Assembly (NCBI GenBank): GCA_030596025.1
Contig: JAUVKW010000011.1
Coordinates: forward strand, 1 to 35,338
DNA length: 35,338 nucleotides
Origin: Bacteroidota bacterium
GTDB taxonomy: Bacteria; Bacteroidota; Bacteroidia; Bacteroidales; VadinHA17
Reading direction: 5' to 3'
Shown here: piece by piece, positions 25,207-35,081 of the stretch
Layout: each line of letters starts with the position of its first letter
Numbering within the stretch: the stretch's first letter is position 1
The notes under the pieces: generated by a model
The model's input: only the letters and a program-made list of their open reading frames with translations
What the model was told of the DNA's origin: nothing
The model's database searches: none
Position numbers and translations under genes: made by a program

Positions 25207-26109
25207 TTATTTGCTCATTACATTCATTGCTGAAAGCATGTTACCATAAATTGTATTTAGGGCTGAAAGATTTTCACTGAGCTTTGTAACTTCTTGCTTA
25301 TATCTTTTTGTGTTTTCAGCCGAACTGGTCAGGTCTTCCATCATATCTTGCAATCCTGTATACAATGCCTCAGTACTCTTAAGGTGCTCATTGGTTCCTT
25401 GAAGCTGAAGTTCGTATACAGCATTCAATGCAGCCAGGTTCTTGTTTACAGTTTCAAGATGATCACCATAAGATTTGCTACCATCTTCAATATTGGTAAA
25501 TGATTGAGATAATTGCTGATAGCTTGAACCAGATTCAGTAATCAGATTGGCAGTTTTATCATAAGAATCAGATAAACGCTCCACTGAACTTTTCAAATTC
25601 TGTGTTGACTCAACATATGATTCGGTATGACTGTTAATTGTATCTGCAGCTTTTTGTACGTTGTCTACATAATTATTGCTGGCCACTGCTGCATCTGAAA
25701 TATCAGTAAGATTTTCAGTAGTACTGTTGAGGTTTTTTAAGCCATCACCCAACTTTCTGAATAAGTCTGGTGTAATTTGAGCATTCTCAAGGAGGCTGTC
25801 AAATTTTTCAATAGCAGAAGAACTACCACCAACAGGCCGGTGATATTGTTCCAGGTCTTCATCATCTGATAAACCTGCAAGCTCAGGATACACAAGTGTC
25901 CAGTCTACTTCTTCATGCAAAGGTTCAAATGCAGAGAAAAAGAAAATGATAGCTTCAGTTCCAAGTCCAATGGTAAGCATTGGTCCGGCAAAAGGCCAGT
26001 GCTGAATTTTAAATAGAGCACCAATAATTACAACGGAAGCTCCCAGTCCGTATAGTTTGGCCATAAATGCTTTCCATCCGCTACTTTGTACAATTTCGGT
26101 AATATTCAT
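25207..26109 (-). CDS. gldL: Gliding motility / T9SS protein GldL (PorL)
   Basis: KAFMAKLYGLGASVVIIGALFKIQHWPFAGPMLTIGL, GldL membrane domain; coiled-coil C-terminus. Confidence 0.95.
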   Translation of the reverse strand: MNITEIVQSSGWKAFMAKLYGLGASVVIIGALFKIQHWPFAGPMLTIGLGTEAIIFFFSAFEPLHEEVDWTLVYPELAGLSDDEDLEQYHRPVGGSSSAIEKFDSLLENAQITPDLFRKLGDGLKNLNSTTENLTDISDAAVASNNYVDNVQKAADTINSHTESYVESTQNLKSSVERLSDSYDKTANLITESGSSYQQLSQSFTNIEDGSKSYGDHLETVNKNLAALNAVYELQLQGTNEHLKSTEALYTGLQDMMEDLTSSAENTKRYKQEVTKLSENLSALNTIYGNMLSAMNVMSK

Positions 26110-26160
26110 AGTAGGTGTAGGTTTAATTATTTATTTTAAAATCTGTTATTTAATTTTTAT

Positions 26161-27498
26161 TTATCTCAAGCCTAACATAGATCTGACATTCCTAAATCCT
26201 ATGTATGATTTTGCGGAATCCTGATATTCATAACTTCGTGTACTTGTTTGAAGATAATATGCAATATCCTTCCATGATCCACCACGAATCACTTTTCTTT
26301 TCATAATTGCAGGATCATCCGGACGCGCATTGTGTTGATAAATTGGATTCATGTCATGGGTAAATACGTAGGAAGATTCATCATAAGAGCTAGATGTCCA
26401 TTCAGATACATTTCCTGCCATATCATACAAGCCAAATTCGTTCATATCATATGAGGCCACTTTATTTGAATAAAGGGCACCATCATCAACATATCTTCCT
26501 CTCAGAGGTTTGAAATTGGCAAGAAAGCATCCCTCATCATTCCTTGTGTATAAACCGCCCCATGGATACATGGAGAAATCAAGACCTCCACGTGCAGCAT
26601 ATTCCCATTCAGCTTCAAGAGGGAGTCTGTATTCCTGAACAAAAGCATCACCTTGCTGAGCAAGATATGCGTTTAAATATTGTGTACGCCAAATGCTGAA
26701 AGCAGATGCTTGTTTCCAGGTAACCCCTACAACAGGGTAATCATCGAATGAAGGATGCCAGAAATACATATTTGCCTGGGGCTCATTGTAAGAGAAAGTA
26801 TAATCGCGTATCCACACCAAAGTATCAGGATAGCAATTTATCTCGTTATGAAATACAAATGAACTCCTATCCTGGATTTGAATTCTTTGACCATCCTGAT
26901 CAAATACCTCTCCTTCATAAGATTCTGTTTTCTCATTAAAACGGCTCGATGCCAAAGCTGCCTGTCTCAGGTCTATCCAGAAATAAGAATAAATAAGTTT
27001 TCTGGTATCGATTTCTTTTTTCCCGAAAAATCTCTCCTGCGGAGGATAATACATATCTTCGAGGATATCTGTTATTTCAGGATTTTCCCTGGGATCAATT
27101 TTTGTATCCCAATCAATTATTGGTGGATCATAAGGGTCTCCATTTTCATCTACTTTAAAAAATCCATCAATTTGAGCATCTCCAAGTTTATAACGCATGA
27201 TGGAGTCACGAACATAATGAACAAACTGACGATATTTATTGTTTGTAATTTCAGTTTCGTCCATCCAGAAGGCATCAACAGTAACTGTTCGGCTCATTGT
27301 ATTCATAGACCAGGAAACGTCCTGATCACTGGGGCCCATATTAAAACTTCCCTGGGGGACAAATGCCATGCGATAGGGCTCAGGTTCAAACCATTTCTTA
27401 CGGCCCTGAACGCCTACAAGCTCGCCGTTATATGACCCACTGCCACAGCTACTTGCTATTATTAAGGTAATTATTCCAACTATTGATAACTTTTTCAT
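26161..27498 (-). CDS. gldK: Gliding motility / T9SS lipoprotein GldK (PorK), SUMF1/FGE-like
   Basis: Lipobox SSCGSG; FVPQGSFNMG, DEFGLYDMAGNVSEWT-like and RGGSWKD FGE motifs; operon context. Confidence 0.95.
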   Translation of the reverse strand: MKKLSIVGIITLIIASSCGSGSYNGELVGVQGRKKWFEPEPYRMAFVPQGSFNMGPSDQDVSWSMNTMSRTVTVDAFWMDETEITNNKYRQFVHYVRDSIMRYKLGDAQIDGFFKVDENGDPYDPPIIDWDTKIDPRENPEITDILEDMYYPPQERFFGKKEIDTRKLIYSYFWIDLRQAALASSRFNEKTESYEGEVFDQDGQRIQIQDRSSFVFHNEINCYPDTLVWIRDYTFSYNEPQANMYFWHPSFDDYPVVGVTWKQASAFSIWRTQYLNAYLAQQGDAFVQEYRLPLEAEWEYAARGGLDFSMYPWGGLYTRNDEGCFLANFKPLRGRYVDDGALYSNKVASYDMNEFGLYDMAGNVSEWTSSSYDESSYVFTHDMNPIYQHNARPDDPAIMKRKVIRGGSWKDIAYYLQTSTRSYEYQDSAKSYIGFRNVRSMLGLR

Positions 27499-27545
27499 GG
27501 TACTACAAGGTTTAATATTGCAAGTAAGACAAATTTTTTAAAAAA

Positions 27546-28487
27546 TCATAGAAATCTAACACTTTTATATCTTCTCGGACTTCTTTCCATTCCTAAACTA
27601 AAACAGTAATTTACCATAAATTCATGGCTGCCGGTAGTGCCCTGAATAATGTCAGAAGTTGGGAATTCATAAGCATATCCCAACTTAATGCCATTGAATA
27701 ATTGTATACCGAGCATACCAACAACTGCTGAACCTACCTTGTAAGAAACGCCACCCCAGAATTTTTTATTGTACAGGGTATTGGCATTTAGAGTAATTTC
27801 TGATGTAGCTCCATCTGAAAGAATCTGTATGGATGGTAATATCTCAAATAAAGGATTTGGCAATTGGAAATTATATCCGGCTGTAAAGTAATAGTGTCTT
27901 GTTAAGAACGGACTTCCTTCTGAATATTTAAACTTGGGTTCATTCAGATGTGTTGTTGAAAGGCCCACATATAATTCGTCAGTTTTATAAAATAACCCAA
28001 ATCCCATATCAAACACAAACACACTCTCACTATTTGCTGGGATTAGTGGATCTCCATTGACATCAGTATGATGATCGCTGTCTGGAATAAACCACTCAGG
28101 TTCAAGAGACTGATTGTACATTCCAAAGTTAATACCAATACCTAATTTCCCTGGTCCAAGGTCAAGGCGATATGCATAAGATCCGGAAATATTCAGATTC
28201 TTATTGAAGCCGGCCTGATCGTTCATAATAAATAAACCAACTCCACTGCTAATACCAAAGGGTTTCACAGCAGCATTAATATGAAAAACTGTACTCGAAG
28301 GAGCACCCGTAAAACCAACCCATTGTTGACGATTTAGCAAAGTTGCACAAATCATATCACTGCTTCCTGCATACCCTGGGTTTATGGCCATTTGATTGAA
28401 CATATACTGACTGAATTGCGGGTCTTGCTGGGCACCTGAATTCAATGCAAATGAAATTACCAGAGAAATAAAAATCAACTTTTTCAT
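27546..28487 (-). CDS. porP: PorP/SprF family type IX secretion outer-membrane protein
   Basis: AQQDPQFSQYMFNQMAINPGYAGSSD, PorP/SprF signature. Confidence 0.93.
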   Translation of the reverse strand: MKKLIFISLVISFALNSGAQQDPQFSQYMFNQMAINPGYAGSSDMICATLLNRQQWVGFTGAPSSTVFHINAAVKPFGISSGVGLFIMNDQAGFNKNLNISGSYAYRLDLGPGKLGIGINFGMYNQSLEPEWFIPDSDHHTDVNGDPLIPANSESVFVFDMGFGLFYKTDELYVGLSTTHLNEPKFKYSEGSPFLTRHYYFTAGYNFQLPNPLFEILPSIQILSDGATSEITLNANTLYNKKFWGGVSYKVGSAVVGMLGIQLFNGIKLGYAYEFPTSDIIQGTTGSHEFMVNYCFSLGMERSPRRYKSVRFL

Positions 28488-28648
28488 AAGTTCTCTACGT
28501 CTTATTCTTAGGCCAATATATGTAGTTACGTAAAATAAGCAAAAATATTATTCCCAAACAAATTTTAATGTCCCCGAAACTTAATAATAGTCAGCACTTC
28601 CCTTATACATAAAAAATCATCTTAAGGTTACCTGAATTTAATGGAAAT

Positions 28649-29809
28649 TTAATTAATTCTTTGGAAAGCCTTCCACCAACGATCCGGAATTTCCTGTTTT
28701 CCTGCCTTTAAATAGTCCTGATAAGAGCAGGAAATCAGCAAAGCAGGCTTATTGTTATTTTTGATGAAAGGAATTTCTATCCACCATCTGTCAGTTTGCT
28801 CACTTTTATAAAAAGTCAAATCCTGTTCAATTGAATCAAGGCTAACTATATATTTGGTAAAACCTTCTGAGTCTCCAGGTTTCTCAATCTTTTTTTGTGA
28901 AAATCCTTCTATAAAGTACCAAAGCACCTGGGCTCCAAGATGAGAAGATTGATTGTTATTATCGAATTGTGGATTTATCTCAGATAATATGAAAGCACTG
29001 AGTTGATCACTAACCCCGGCATATTTTGCTATCTGACAAATTTCTTCTCCATAAAAACCATTTGGAGATGGATAGTAATGTCCCGGAGCATCAGATTGTC
29101 TCACTGCGCTCATGTCGAGGCTAATAAGATCAGCATCTCTAAGAACTGGTTCCAGGTTTCTCAAATCAGATCTTGCTTCTCCCAATCGAATGGTATCGAA
29201 GTATAAATTTTTTAATAGTTCAAGATCGTCCGGATCGGTAAAGTGCACCTGGTGTCCAATATTGGAATAACAGGATAAAAATTTAGTTTTTTGTTTTATA
29301 ATATGCTGCAGATAATTTCCGGAACTCATTTTTTTGCTTTTCGCCCGAAAATCAATTTTAGAATCAATACTTACCAGGTTAATTGATTTTTGTAAATTTT
29401 CATAAGCAAGTAAGGCACCATAAGTAATATCCTGAGAGCCTCCAACAATAACAGGTATGAGGTTTTTTGAAAGCACTTCAATGAGAACATCTCTTAAGCC
29501 AAAATAACTGTCTTCGGCAGAAGGTCCCATTTTCAAATTACCCAAATCAATGATCCGTGTTTTTTTCCAGGGTTTATATAATTTATAAAGGTATTGTCGT
29601 ATTTTATTAGGAGCAAGGGCACTACCAATATTACCGGAATTCCGGTCTTCAGGTACCCCGATCAGGGCTATATCAAAATTTTCAATCTCTTTGATTTCCC
29701 CATTTGTAGTATGAACAAAAATATTTCTGCCAAATTCCTTTTTGGGAATAAGAATGTCAACAGACGTTTTTTCCAGACTTACAGGATCAAAATAATCATT
29801 CAGGTTCAT
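28649..29809 (-). CDS. Arginase/formimidoylglutamase-fold protein with degenerate metal site
   Basis: Ureohydrolase fold landmarks: VGGSQDITYG, SIDSKIDF, SLDMSAVRQSDAPG; three of six canonical Mn ligands substituted. Confidence 0.8.
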   Translation of the reverse strand: MNLNDYFDPVSLEKTSVDILIPKKEFGRNIFVHTTNGEIKEIENFDIALIGVPEDRNSGNIGSALAPNKIRQYLYKLYKPWKKTRIIDLGNLKMGPSAEDSYFGLRDVLIEVLSKNLIPVIVGGSQDITYGALLAYENLQKSINLVSIDSKIDFRAKSKKMSSGNYLQHIIKQKTKFLSCYSNIGHQVHFTDPDDLELLKNLYFDTIRLGEARSDLRNLEPVLRDADLISLDMSAVRQSDAPGHYYPSPNGFYGEEICQIAKYAGVSDQLSAFILSEINPQFDNNNQSSHLGAQVLWYFIEGFSQKKIEKPGDSEGFTKYIVSLDSIEQDLTFYKSEQTDRWWIEIPFIKNNNKPALLISCSYQDYLKAGKQEIPDRWWKAFQRIN

Positions 29810-29828
29810 TTCAGGCAGGGGGTTTTAA

Positions 29829-32144
29829 TTATTTCTTTTTGGCAGATTTTTTTTTCTTGCTATTTGCAATAATAGTTAAGCAATTTTCAAGACTCAATTC
29901 TTCCGGATTATCATTTTTAGGGATTTTATAATTTTTCTTCTCATAAGAGATATAAGGGCCCCAACGTCCGTTAAGTATTTTCAAATTTTCATTTTCAGAA
30001 AAAGTTTTAATTACTTTTTTACTGTCTTGTTCTCTTTTTATACGAATAATTTCAATGGCTCTTTCGCTATTAATAGATAATGGATCATCCTGTTTTTCCA
30101 GGGAATAAAACTTTCCATCATGGCGTATATAAGGACCATATTTACTAATAGCAACAATCATGCTATTATTTTCAAAATTTCCAATTTCTCTTGGAAGCTT
30201 GAATAAATCAAGAGCCTCTTCAAGGCTTATAGTTTCAATTCTTTGATCTTTACGAAGACTGGCAAATCTGGGTTTATAATCTTCCCTGACTTTACCCAAT
30301 TGTGCCAGCGGGCCGTACCGGCCAACCTTAACCAAAACTTCTTCGCCTGAAGCAGGGTCAATACCAAGTACTCGCTCCCCGGTAGTTTTTTCAGATTCCT
30401 TTAAAGTTTTTTCAACCCTGGTATTAAAATCTGAATAAAACCTATCAATCATTTTCACCCATTCCAGATTTCCGGAAGCTATTTCATCAAACTCTTTTTC
30501 AACCAGAGCAGTGAAATTATAATCCATGATACTTTTAAAATGCTCTGTAAGAAAATCATTAACAACCATCCCAATGTCTGTAGGAACCAGTTTTGACCTT
30601 TCTCTTCCGTACTTTTCTGCTTTTTTACTTTCCTTGACTTTGCCATCAGTCATTTCCAAGACTACTATATCTCTTTCATTCCCGTCAAGATGTTCTTTTA
30701 CAACATAGCCTCTGTTTTGGATAGTTGAGATAGTAGGAGCGTAAGTGGATGGTCTGCCAATTCCCAGCTCTTCCATTTTTTTTACGAGACTTGCTTCTGA
30801 GTACCGGTAAGGAGGTTGGGTAAATTTTTCAGAGGCTGTTATCATTTCATAATGTAACTTTTCTCCTTCTCTCAGTGGTGGAAGAATTGTTTTTGAACCA
30901 CTTACACTGTCTTCATCTGTTGTAACAGAATATAGCTTTAGAAATCCGTCAAATTTGATTACTTCCCCTGTTGCAGTAAACACATCAGGCATATTGGATA
31001 TGGAAATAGTGGCAGTTGTTTTTTCAATCTCGGCGTTACTCATTTGTGAAGCCATTGTCCGCTTCCAGATAAGATTATACAATTTCACTCCTGCTGCCGG
31101 GCCATCAATATCTTTGTTTTCGAGGTAGGTAGGTCTAATAGCCTCATGTGCCTCCTGGGCTCCTTTAGTTTTTGTTTGATATTTTCTGAATTGATGATAT
31201 TTATTTCCAAATTCCTCATCAATAACTTTTTTTGCAGTATTTAAGGCCAGGGAAGATAAATTAACAGAATCGGTTCTCATATAAGTAATTTTCCCGGCTT
31301 CATATAATTTTTGAGCTACCGACATGGTTTGTGCTACTGAGAATCCTAATTTTCTCCCGGCTTCTTGTTGTAATGTTGAAGTAGTAAATGGTGGAGCAGG
31401 AGATCTTTTAAGTGATTTTGTTGCCAGCCGGGCAATTTCATAAGAAGCCAGACCACATTGTGTTAAAAAGTCCCTGGCTTCATCTAAATCCTTAAGCTTT
31501 CGTGAAAGTTCTGCCTGAATCTCCACTTGTTTTCCATCAGGATCTAAGAAACTAAAGATTGCACTTACTTTATAGGAAGAACTGGTCTTAAAGTTCAGTA
31601 TTTCCCGTTCCTTTTCCACCAGCAAGCGCACAGCTACAGATTGAACCCGGCCGGCTGAAAGCGAAGGTTTAATTTTTTTCCAGAGTAAAGGGGAAAGCTG
31701 AAAGCCCACAAGACGATCTAAAACTCTTCTTGCTTGCTGGGCCTGAACTACATTATAGTTAATCTTTCTGGGATTCTCAACAGCACTCTGGATTGCATTT
31801 TTGGTAATCTCATGAAATACAATCCTTCGGGTGTTTTCTTCAGTTAACCCCAGGACTTCAGAAAGATGCCATGCGATTGCTTCCCCCTCCCGGTCTTCGT
31901 CAGATGCCAGCCAAACCAGTTTAGCATTTTTCTTAAATTTCTTGAGCTCGCTTACAATTTTTTTCTTATCCTCAGGGACAATATAAATAGGCTTATATTG
32001 GTTTTTTATATCAACACCAAAGTCCTTCTTGGCAAGGTCTCGAATATGCCCGAAGCTTGATTTTACGATGAATCCTTTGCCCAGAAACTTTTCAATAGTT
32101 TTTGCTTTAGCCGGAGATTCAACAATAACAAGATTTTCTCCCAT
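29829..32144 (-). CDS. topA: Type I DNA topoisomerase
   Basis: MGENLVIVESPAKAKTIEKFLG, DEDREGEAIAWHL, KITYMRTDSVNLS (active-site Tyr region), Lys-rich C-terminus. Confidence 0.97.
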   Translation of the reverse strand: MGENLVIVESPAKAKTIEKFLGKGFIVKSSFGHIRDLAKKDFGVDIKNQYKPIYIVPEDKKKIVSELKKFKKNAKLVWLASDEDREGEAIAWHLSEVLGLTEENTRRIVFHEITKNAIQSAVENPRKINYNVVQAQQARRVLDRLVGFQLSPLLWKKIKPSLSAGRVQSVAVRLLVEKEREILNFKTSSSYKVSAIFSFLDPDGKQVEIQAELSRKLKDLDEARDFLTQCGLASYEIARLATKSLKRSPAPPFTTSTLQQEAGRKLGFSVAQTMSVAQKLYEAGKITYMRTDSVNLSSLALNTAKKVIDEEFGNKYHQFRKYQTKTKGAQEAHEAIRPTYLENKDIDGPAAGVKLYNLIWKRTMASQMSNAEIEKTTATISISNMPDVFTATGEVIKFDGFLKLYSVTTDEDSVSGSKTILPPLREGEKLHYEMITASEKFTQPPYRYSEASLVKKMEELGIGRPSTYAPTISTIQNRGYVVKEHLDGNERDIVVLEMTDGKVKESKKAEKYGRERSKLVPTDIGMVVNDFLTEHFKSIMDYNFTALVEKEFDEIASGNLEWVKMIDRFYSDFNTRVEKTLKESEKTTGERVLGIDPASGEEVLVKVGRYGPLAQLGKVREDYKPRFASLRKDQRIETISLEEALDLFKLPREIGNFENNSMIVAISKYGPYIRHDGKFYSLEKQDDPLSINSERAIEIIRIKREQDSKKVIKTFSENENLKILNGRWGPYISYEKKNYKIPKNDNPEELSLENCLTIIANSKKKKSAKKK

Positions 32145-32256
32145 TTCTAATGATTTAATTATAAATACGTTTTAAAAAACACCACAAAGAAAAGTAAATA
32201 GCTAAGTAAGTTCAAAATTTATTTTTAATTATTATTATTTTTGAGGCAGCAATAAT

Positions 32257-34620
32257 ATGCATATGGATACAAAAAAGCATAAATATAGAACAGGAATTAT
32301 CTGGTTTTGGATACTTTATTCGATTCCTTTTGTCCTGATAACAGTTTTATTTGTATTGATCTCAAATGAAAAACTAGGGCCTATGCCCAGTTTTGAGGAA
32401 TTGGAAAATCCGGAAAATAATCTGGCGGCTGAGGTATTTACAGAAGATGGTATGTTAATAGGTAGATTTTATGTTCAGAATCGTGTCTGGTGCGATTATG
32501 AAGAAATTTCACCATTTATTATTGATGCTCTTATAGCTACAGAGGATATTCGGTATTATCGTCATTCCGGTATTGATATCAGAGGTTTGGGCAGGGTGCT
32601 GATAAAGACAGGACTATTGGGACAAAAACATTCCGGAGGTGGATCCACAATTACTCAGCAACTGGCAAAAAACCTTTTTCCACGTGATACAACAAGATAC
32701 AAGTCGGGTATTTCAAGAAAAATTCATCTGGGAGTTACTAAATTTAAAGAATGGCAAACTGCAGTGAAACTTGAGAAGAGTTACTCTAAAGAGGAAATCA
32801 TGACTATGTATTTAAATGTTTTTGATTTTCTGTATCAGGCGGTGGGAGTCAAGTCTGCAGCTCAGATATATTTTGATACAACACCAGACTCTTTAAATAT
32901 TGAACAGGCAGCCATGCTTGTTGGAATGGTAAAAAATCCGGCCCTGTACAATCCCTTAAGAAACTATGACCGGATGATGTCAAGGAGAAATACGGTATTA
33001 TCACAAATGGGAAAATATGGCTTCCTCCCAATGGAAGAGGTGGATTCTCTTAAACAACTACCAATAGAGGTTGACTTTAAGATTCAGGATCATAATGTTG
33101 GTTTGGCTACTTATTTCAGAGAATATTTAAGAACCACCATGATCAAAGAAGAGCCCAAAAGGAGATATTTCTATTCCGAGGAACAGTATAAGGAAGCTCT
33201 CTATGAATGGAACAATAATCCCCTGTATGGCTGGTGCAGGAAAAACAAAAAGCCTGATGGTTCAAATTATAATCTTTACCGGGATGGAATAAAAATTTAT
33301 ACCACCATCAATTCAAAAATGCAAAAATATGCAGAAGAAGCGGTACAGGAACACCTTGGTCTTGATATTCAAAGTATATTTGATGAACATGTAAAAACCT
33401 TTAAGAATCCTCCCTATTCAAATGATCTTAACAGGAAGACCATTGCGAGTATTCTTGAAGGAACAATGAGGAGAACGGACAGGTACAGAAATCTTATCAG
33501 ACAGGGAGCTTCTCAGGATTCTATCAATGCAGCATTTAATTTTCCGGTAGAAATGAAAGTGTTTTCCTGGGAAGGAGAAATAGACACTATTATGACACCT
33601 ATGGATTCCATTAGGTATTATAAGTATTTCTTAAGATCCGGCTTGCTGAGTTTTGACCCCCATACCGGTTATGTAAAAGCTTATGTAGGTGGCCCCGATT
33701 TTAAATACTTTAAGTTTGATGCTGTGATGGCCCAGAAAAGGCAGGCGGGAAGCACTATTAAACCTTTTATGTACACTCTTGCCATGCAGGATGGTTATAC
33801 ACCTTGCTACAAGGTGCCCAATGTTCCACAAACATTTCAGCTTGGGGATTCTACCTGGACTCCTGCCAGTTCCGGTAAGAGTGAATATTGGGGTAAAATG
33901 GTTAGCCTGAAGTGGGGCCTTGCCAACTCAGAAAACTATGTGTCAGCATGGTTAATGAAACAGTTCAATCCACAATCTGTTATCAATGTGATAAAGAAAA
34001 TGGGTGTGAGAAGCTATATCGATCCGGTGTATTCCCTCTTTTTAGGGACATCTATTGTTTCACTCTATGAACTTACCGGTGCTTTTGGGACATTTGCAAA
34101 CAAAGGAGTTTATACTCAGCCTATTTTTGTAACAGCAATTGAAGATAAAAATGGTGATGTAATATCCAGGATTTATCCGAATTACGAAGAAGCAATTAGT
34201 GAAGAAAATGCATTTCTTATGGTGAGTTTATTAGAGGGCGTTGTAAAAGAAGGAACAGGAGCCAGATTAAGATGGAAATATGAACTGATGAATGAAATTG
34301 GTGGAAAGACCGGAACCACCCAAAATCAATCAGATGGATGGTTTATGGGAGTTACTCCCAATCTGGTAACCGGGGTATGGTCGGGTTGGGAAGACCGCAG
34401 CATTCATTTTGAAAGTTTGTATCTGGGGAGCGGAAGCAATATGGCCCTGCCAATTTTTGGACTTTACCATCAAAAAATTTACAATGACTCTACTCTTGCC
34501 TTCTATGAAGCCGACGTTTTTGAAGCCCCTCTTGGATTTAATATTGAGTTAGATTGTGCAAAACTTGAAAACGAACAGGGCGGAGAATCTTTTAAAATAG
34601 AAGATGAGACTATTTATTAA
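32257..34620 (+). CDS. Class A penicillin-binding protein (PBP1A-type transglycosylase/transpeptidase)
   Basis: GT51 motifs (ATEDIRYYRHSGID, GGSTITQQLAKNLF), transpeptidase SxxK (GSTIKPF), SxN (SEN) and KTGTT. Confidence 0.96.
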   Translation: MHMDTKKHKYRTGIIWFWILYSIPFVLITVLFVLISNEKLGPMPSFEELENPENNLAAEVFTEDGMLIGRFYVQNRVWCDYEEISPFIIDALIATEDIRYYRHSGIDIRGLGRVLIKTGLLGQKHSGGGSTITQQLAKNLFPRDTTRYKSGISRKIHLGVTKFKEWQTAVKLEKSYSKEEIMTMYLNVFDFLYQAVGVKSAAQIYFDTTPDSLNIEQAAMLVGMVKNPALYNPLRNYDRMMSRRNTVLSQMGKYGFLPMEEVDSLKQLPIEVDFKIQDHNVGLATYFREYLRTTMIKEEPKRRYFYSEEQYKEALYEWNNNPLYGWCRKNKKPDGSNYNLYRDGIKIYTTINSKMQKYAEEAVQEHLGLDIQSIFDEHVKTFKNPPYSNDLNRKTIASILEGTMRRTDRYRNLIRQGASQDSINAAFNFPVEMKVFSWEGEIDTIMTPMDSIRYYKYFLRSGLLSFDPHTGYVKAYVGGPDFKYFKFDAVMAQKRQAGSTIKPFMYTLAMQDGYTPCYKVPNVPQTFQLGDSTWTPASSGKSEYWGKMVSLKWGLANSENYVSAWLMKQFNPQSVINVIKKMGVRSYIDPVYSLFLGTSIVSLYELTGAFGTFANKGVYTQPIFVTAIEDKNGDVISRIYPNYEEAISEENAFLMVSLLEGVVKEGTGARLRWKYELMNEIGGKTGTTQNQSDGWFMGVTPNLVTGVWSGWEDRSIHFESLYLGSGSNMALPIFGLYHQKIYNDSTLAFYEADVFEAPLGFNIELDCAKLENEQGGESFKIEDETIY

Positions 34621-34689
34621 GACTTTTACAACATTATTTCCCTACCAAAAAAGGGACTAATATCAAATCAAACTTTCCCTTTTGGGTTC

Positions 34690-34768
34690 GTCATCCTGAA
34701 CTTGTTTCAGGATCTTCTACCAGGTATGGAGATGATGAATTAACCTGTCTGGCAAGATTCAGCATGAC
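34690..34768. repeat. Small REP/MITE-like element
   Basis: Ends GTCATCCTGAAC and (reverse complement) GTCATGCTGAATC form imperfect terminal inverted repeats; internal ATCCTGAAcTTGTTTCAGGAT dyad. Confidence 0.6.
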
Positions 34769-34779
34769 TTTGAGTAGTT

Positions 34780-34974
34780 TCAGACTTGACGCTGGTCAGG
34801 TTCCCAGTCACGGATGATGATTCTATCCCGGTAAAGCTTTACCTCCAGCTTTTGTTTTGCTCTCCATTTCAGTTTCCTGATGTACTCAATCGGTATGGTT
34901 ACGGCATAACTTGTTCCACTTGATACTTTCGTAAGGTTTCGTATGTGCCTTTCTTCCATTTTTCTACGTGTCAT
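34780..34974 (-). CDS. AbrB/MazE/SpoVT-like DNA-binding protein
   Basis: LTKVSSGTSYAVTIPIEYIRKLKWRAKQKLEVKLYRDRIIIRDWE, swapped-hairpin AbrB pattern. Start uncertain (34992 or 34974). Confidence 0.75.
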   Translation of the reverse strand: MTRRKMEERHIRNLTKVSSGTSYAVTIPIEYIRKLKWRAKQKLEVKLYRDRIIIRDWEPDQRQV

Positions 34975-35040
34975 AGTTTTAAGTTTTATCAACGTTTTAT
35001 AATACGGCTTTTAATACGGCGATGTTACACCTGGCCACGT

Positions 35041-35077
35041 ACCAGCCGGCTCCTTCACGTCCCTTCTGCCGGCTGGT
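35041..35077. repeat. Perfect 10-bp inverted repeat with 17-nt loop
   Basis: ACCAGCCGGC (35041-35050) and GCCGGCTGGT (35068-35077), just downstream of the minus-strand ORF6N gene. Confidence 0.6.
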
Positions 35078-35081
35078 GGGG

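Noticed and set aside
26878-27435. 185-aa plus-strand ORF
   Set aside because: Fully antisense to gldK; low-complexity Ile/Phe/Cys-rich translation typical of a shadow ORF.
35041-35077. Integron attC-like or intrinsic terminator reading of the GC-rich hairpin
   Set aside because: No recognisable attC core sites and no T-run on either strand; kept only as an inverted repeat.
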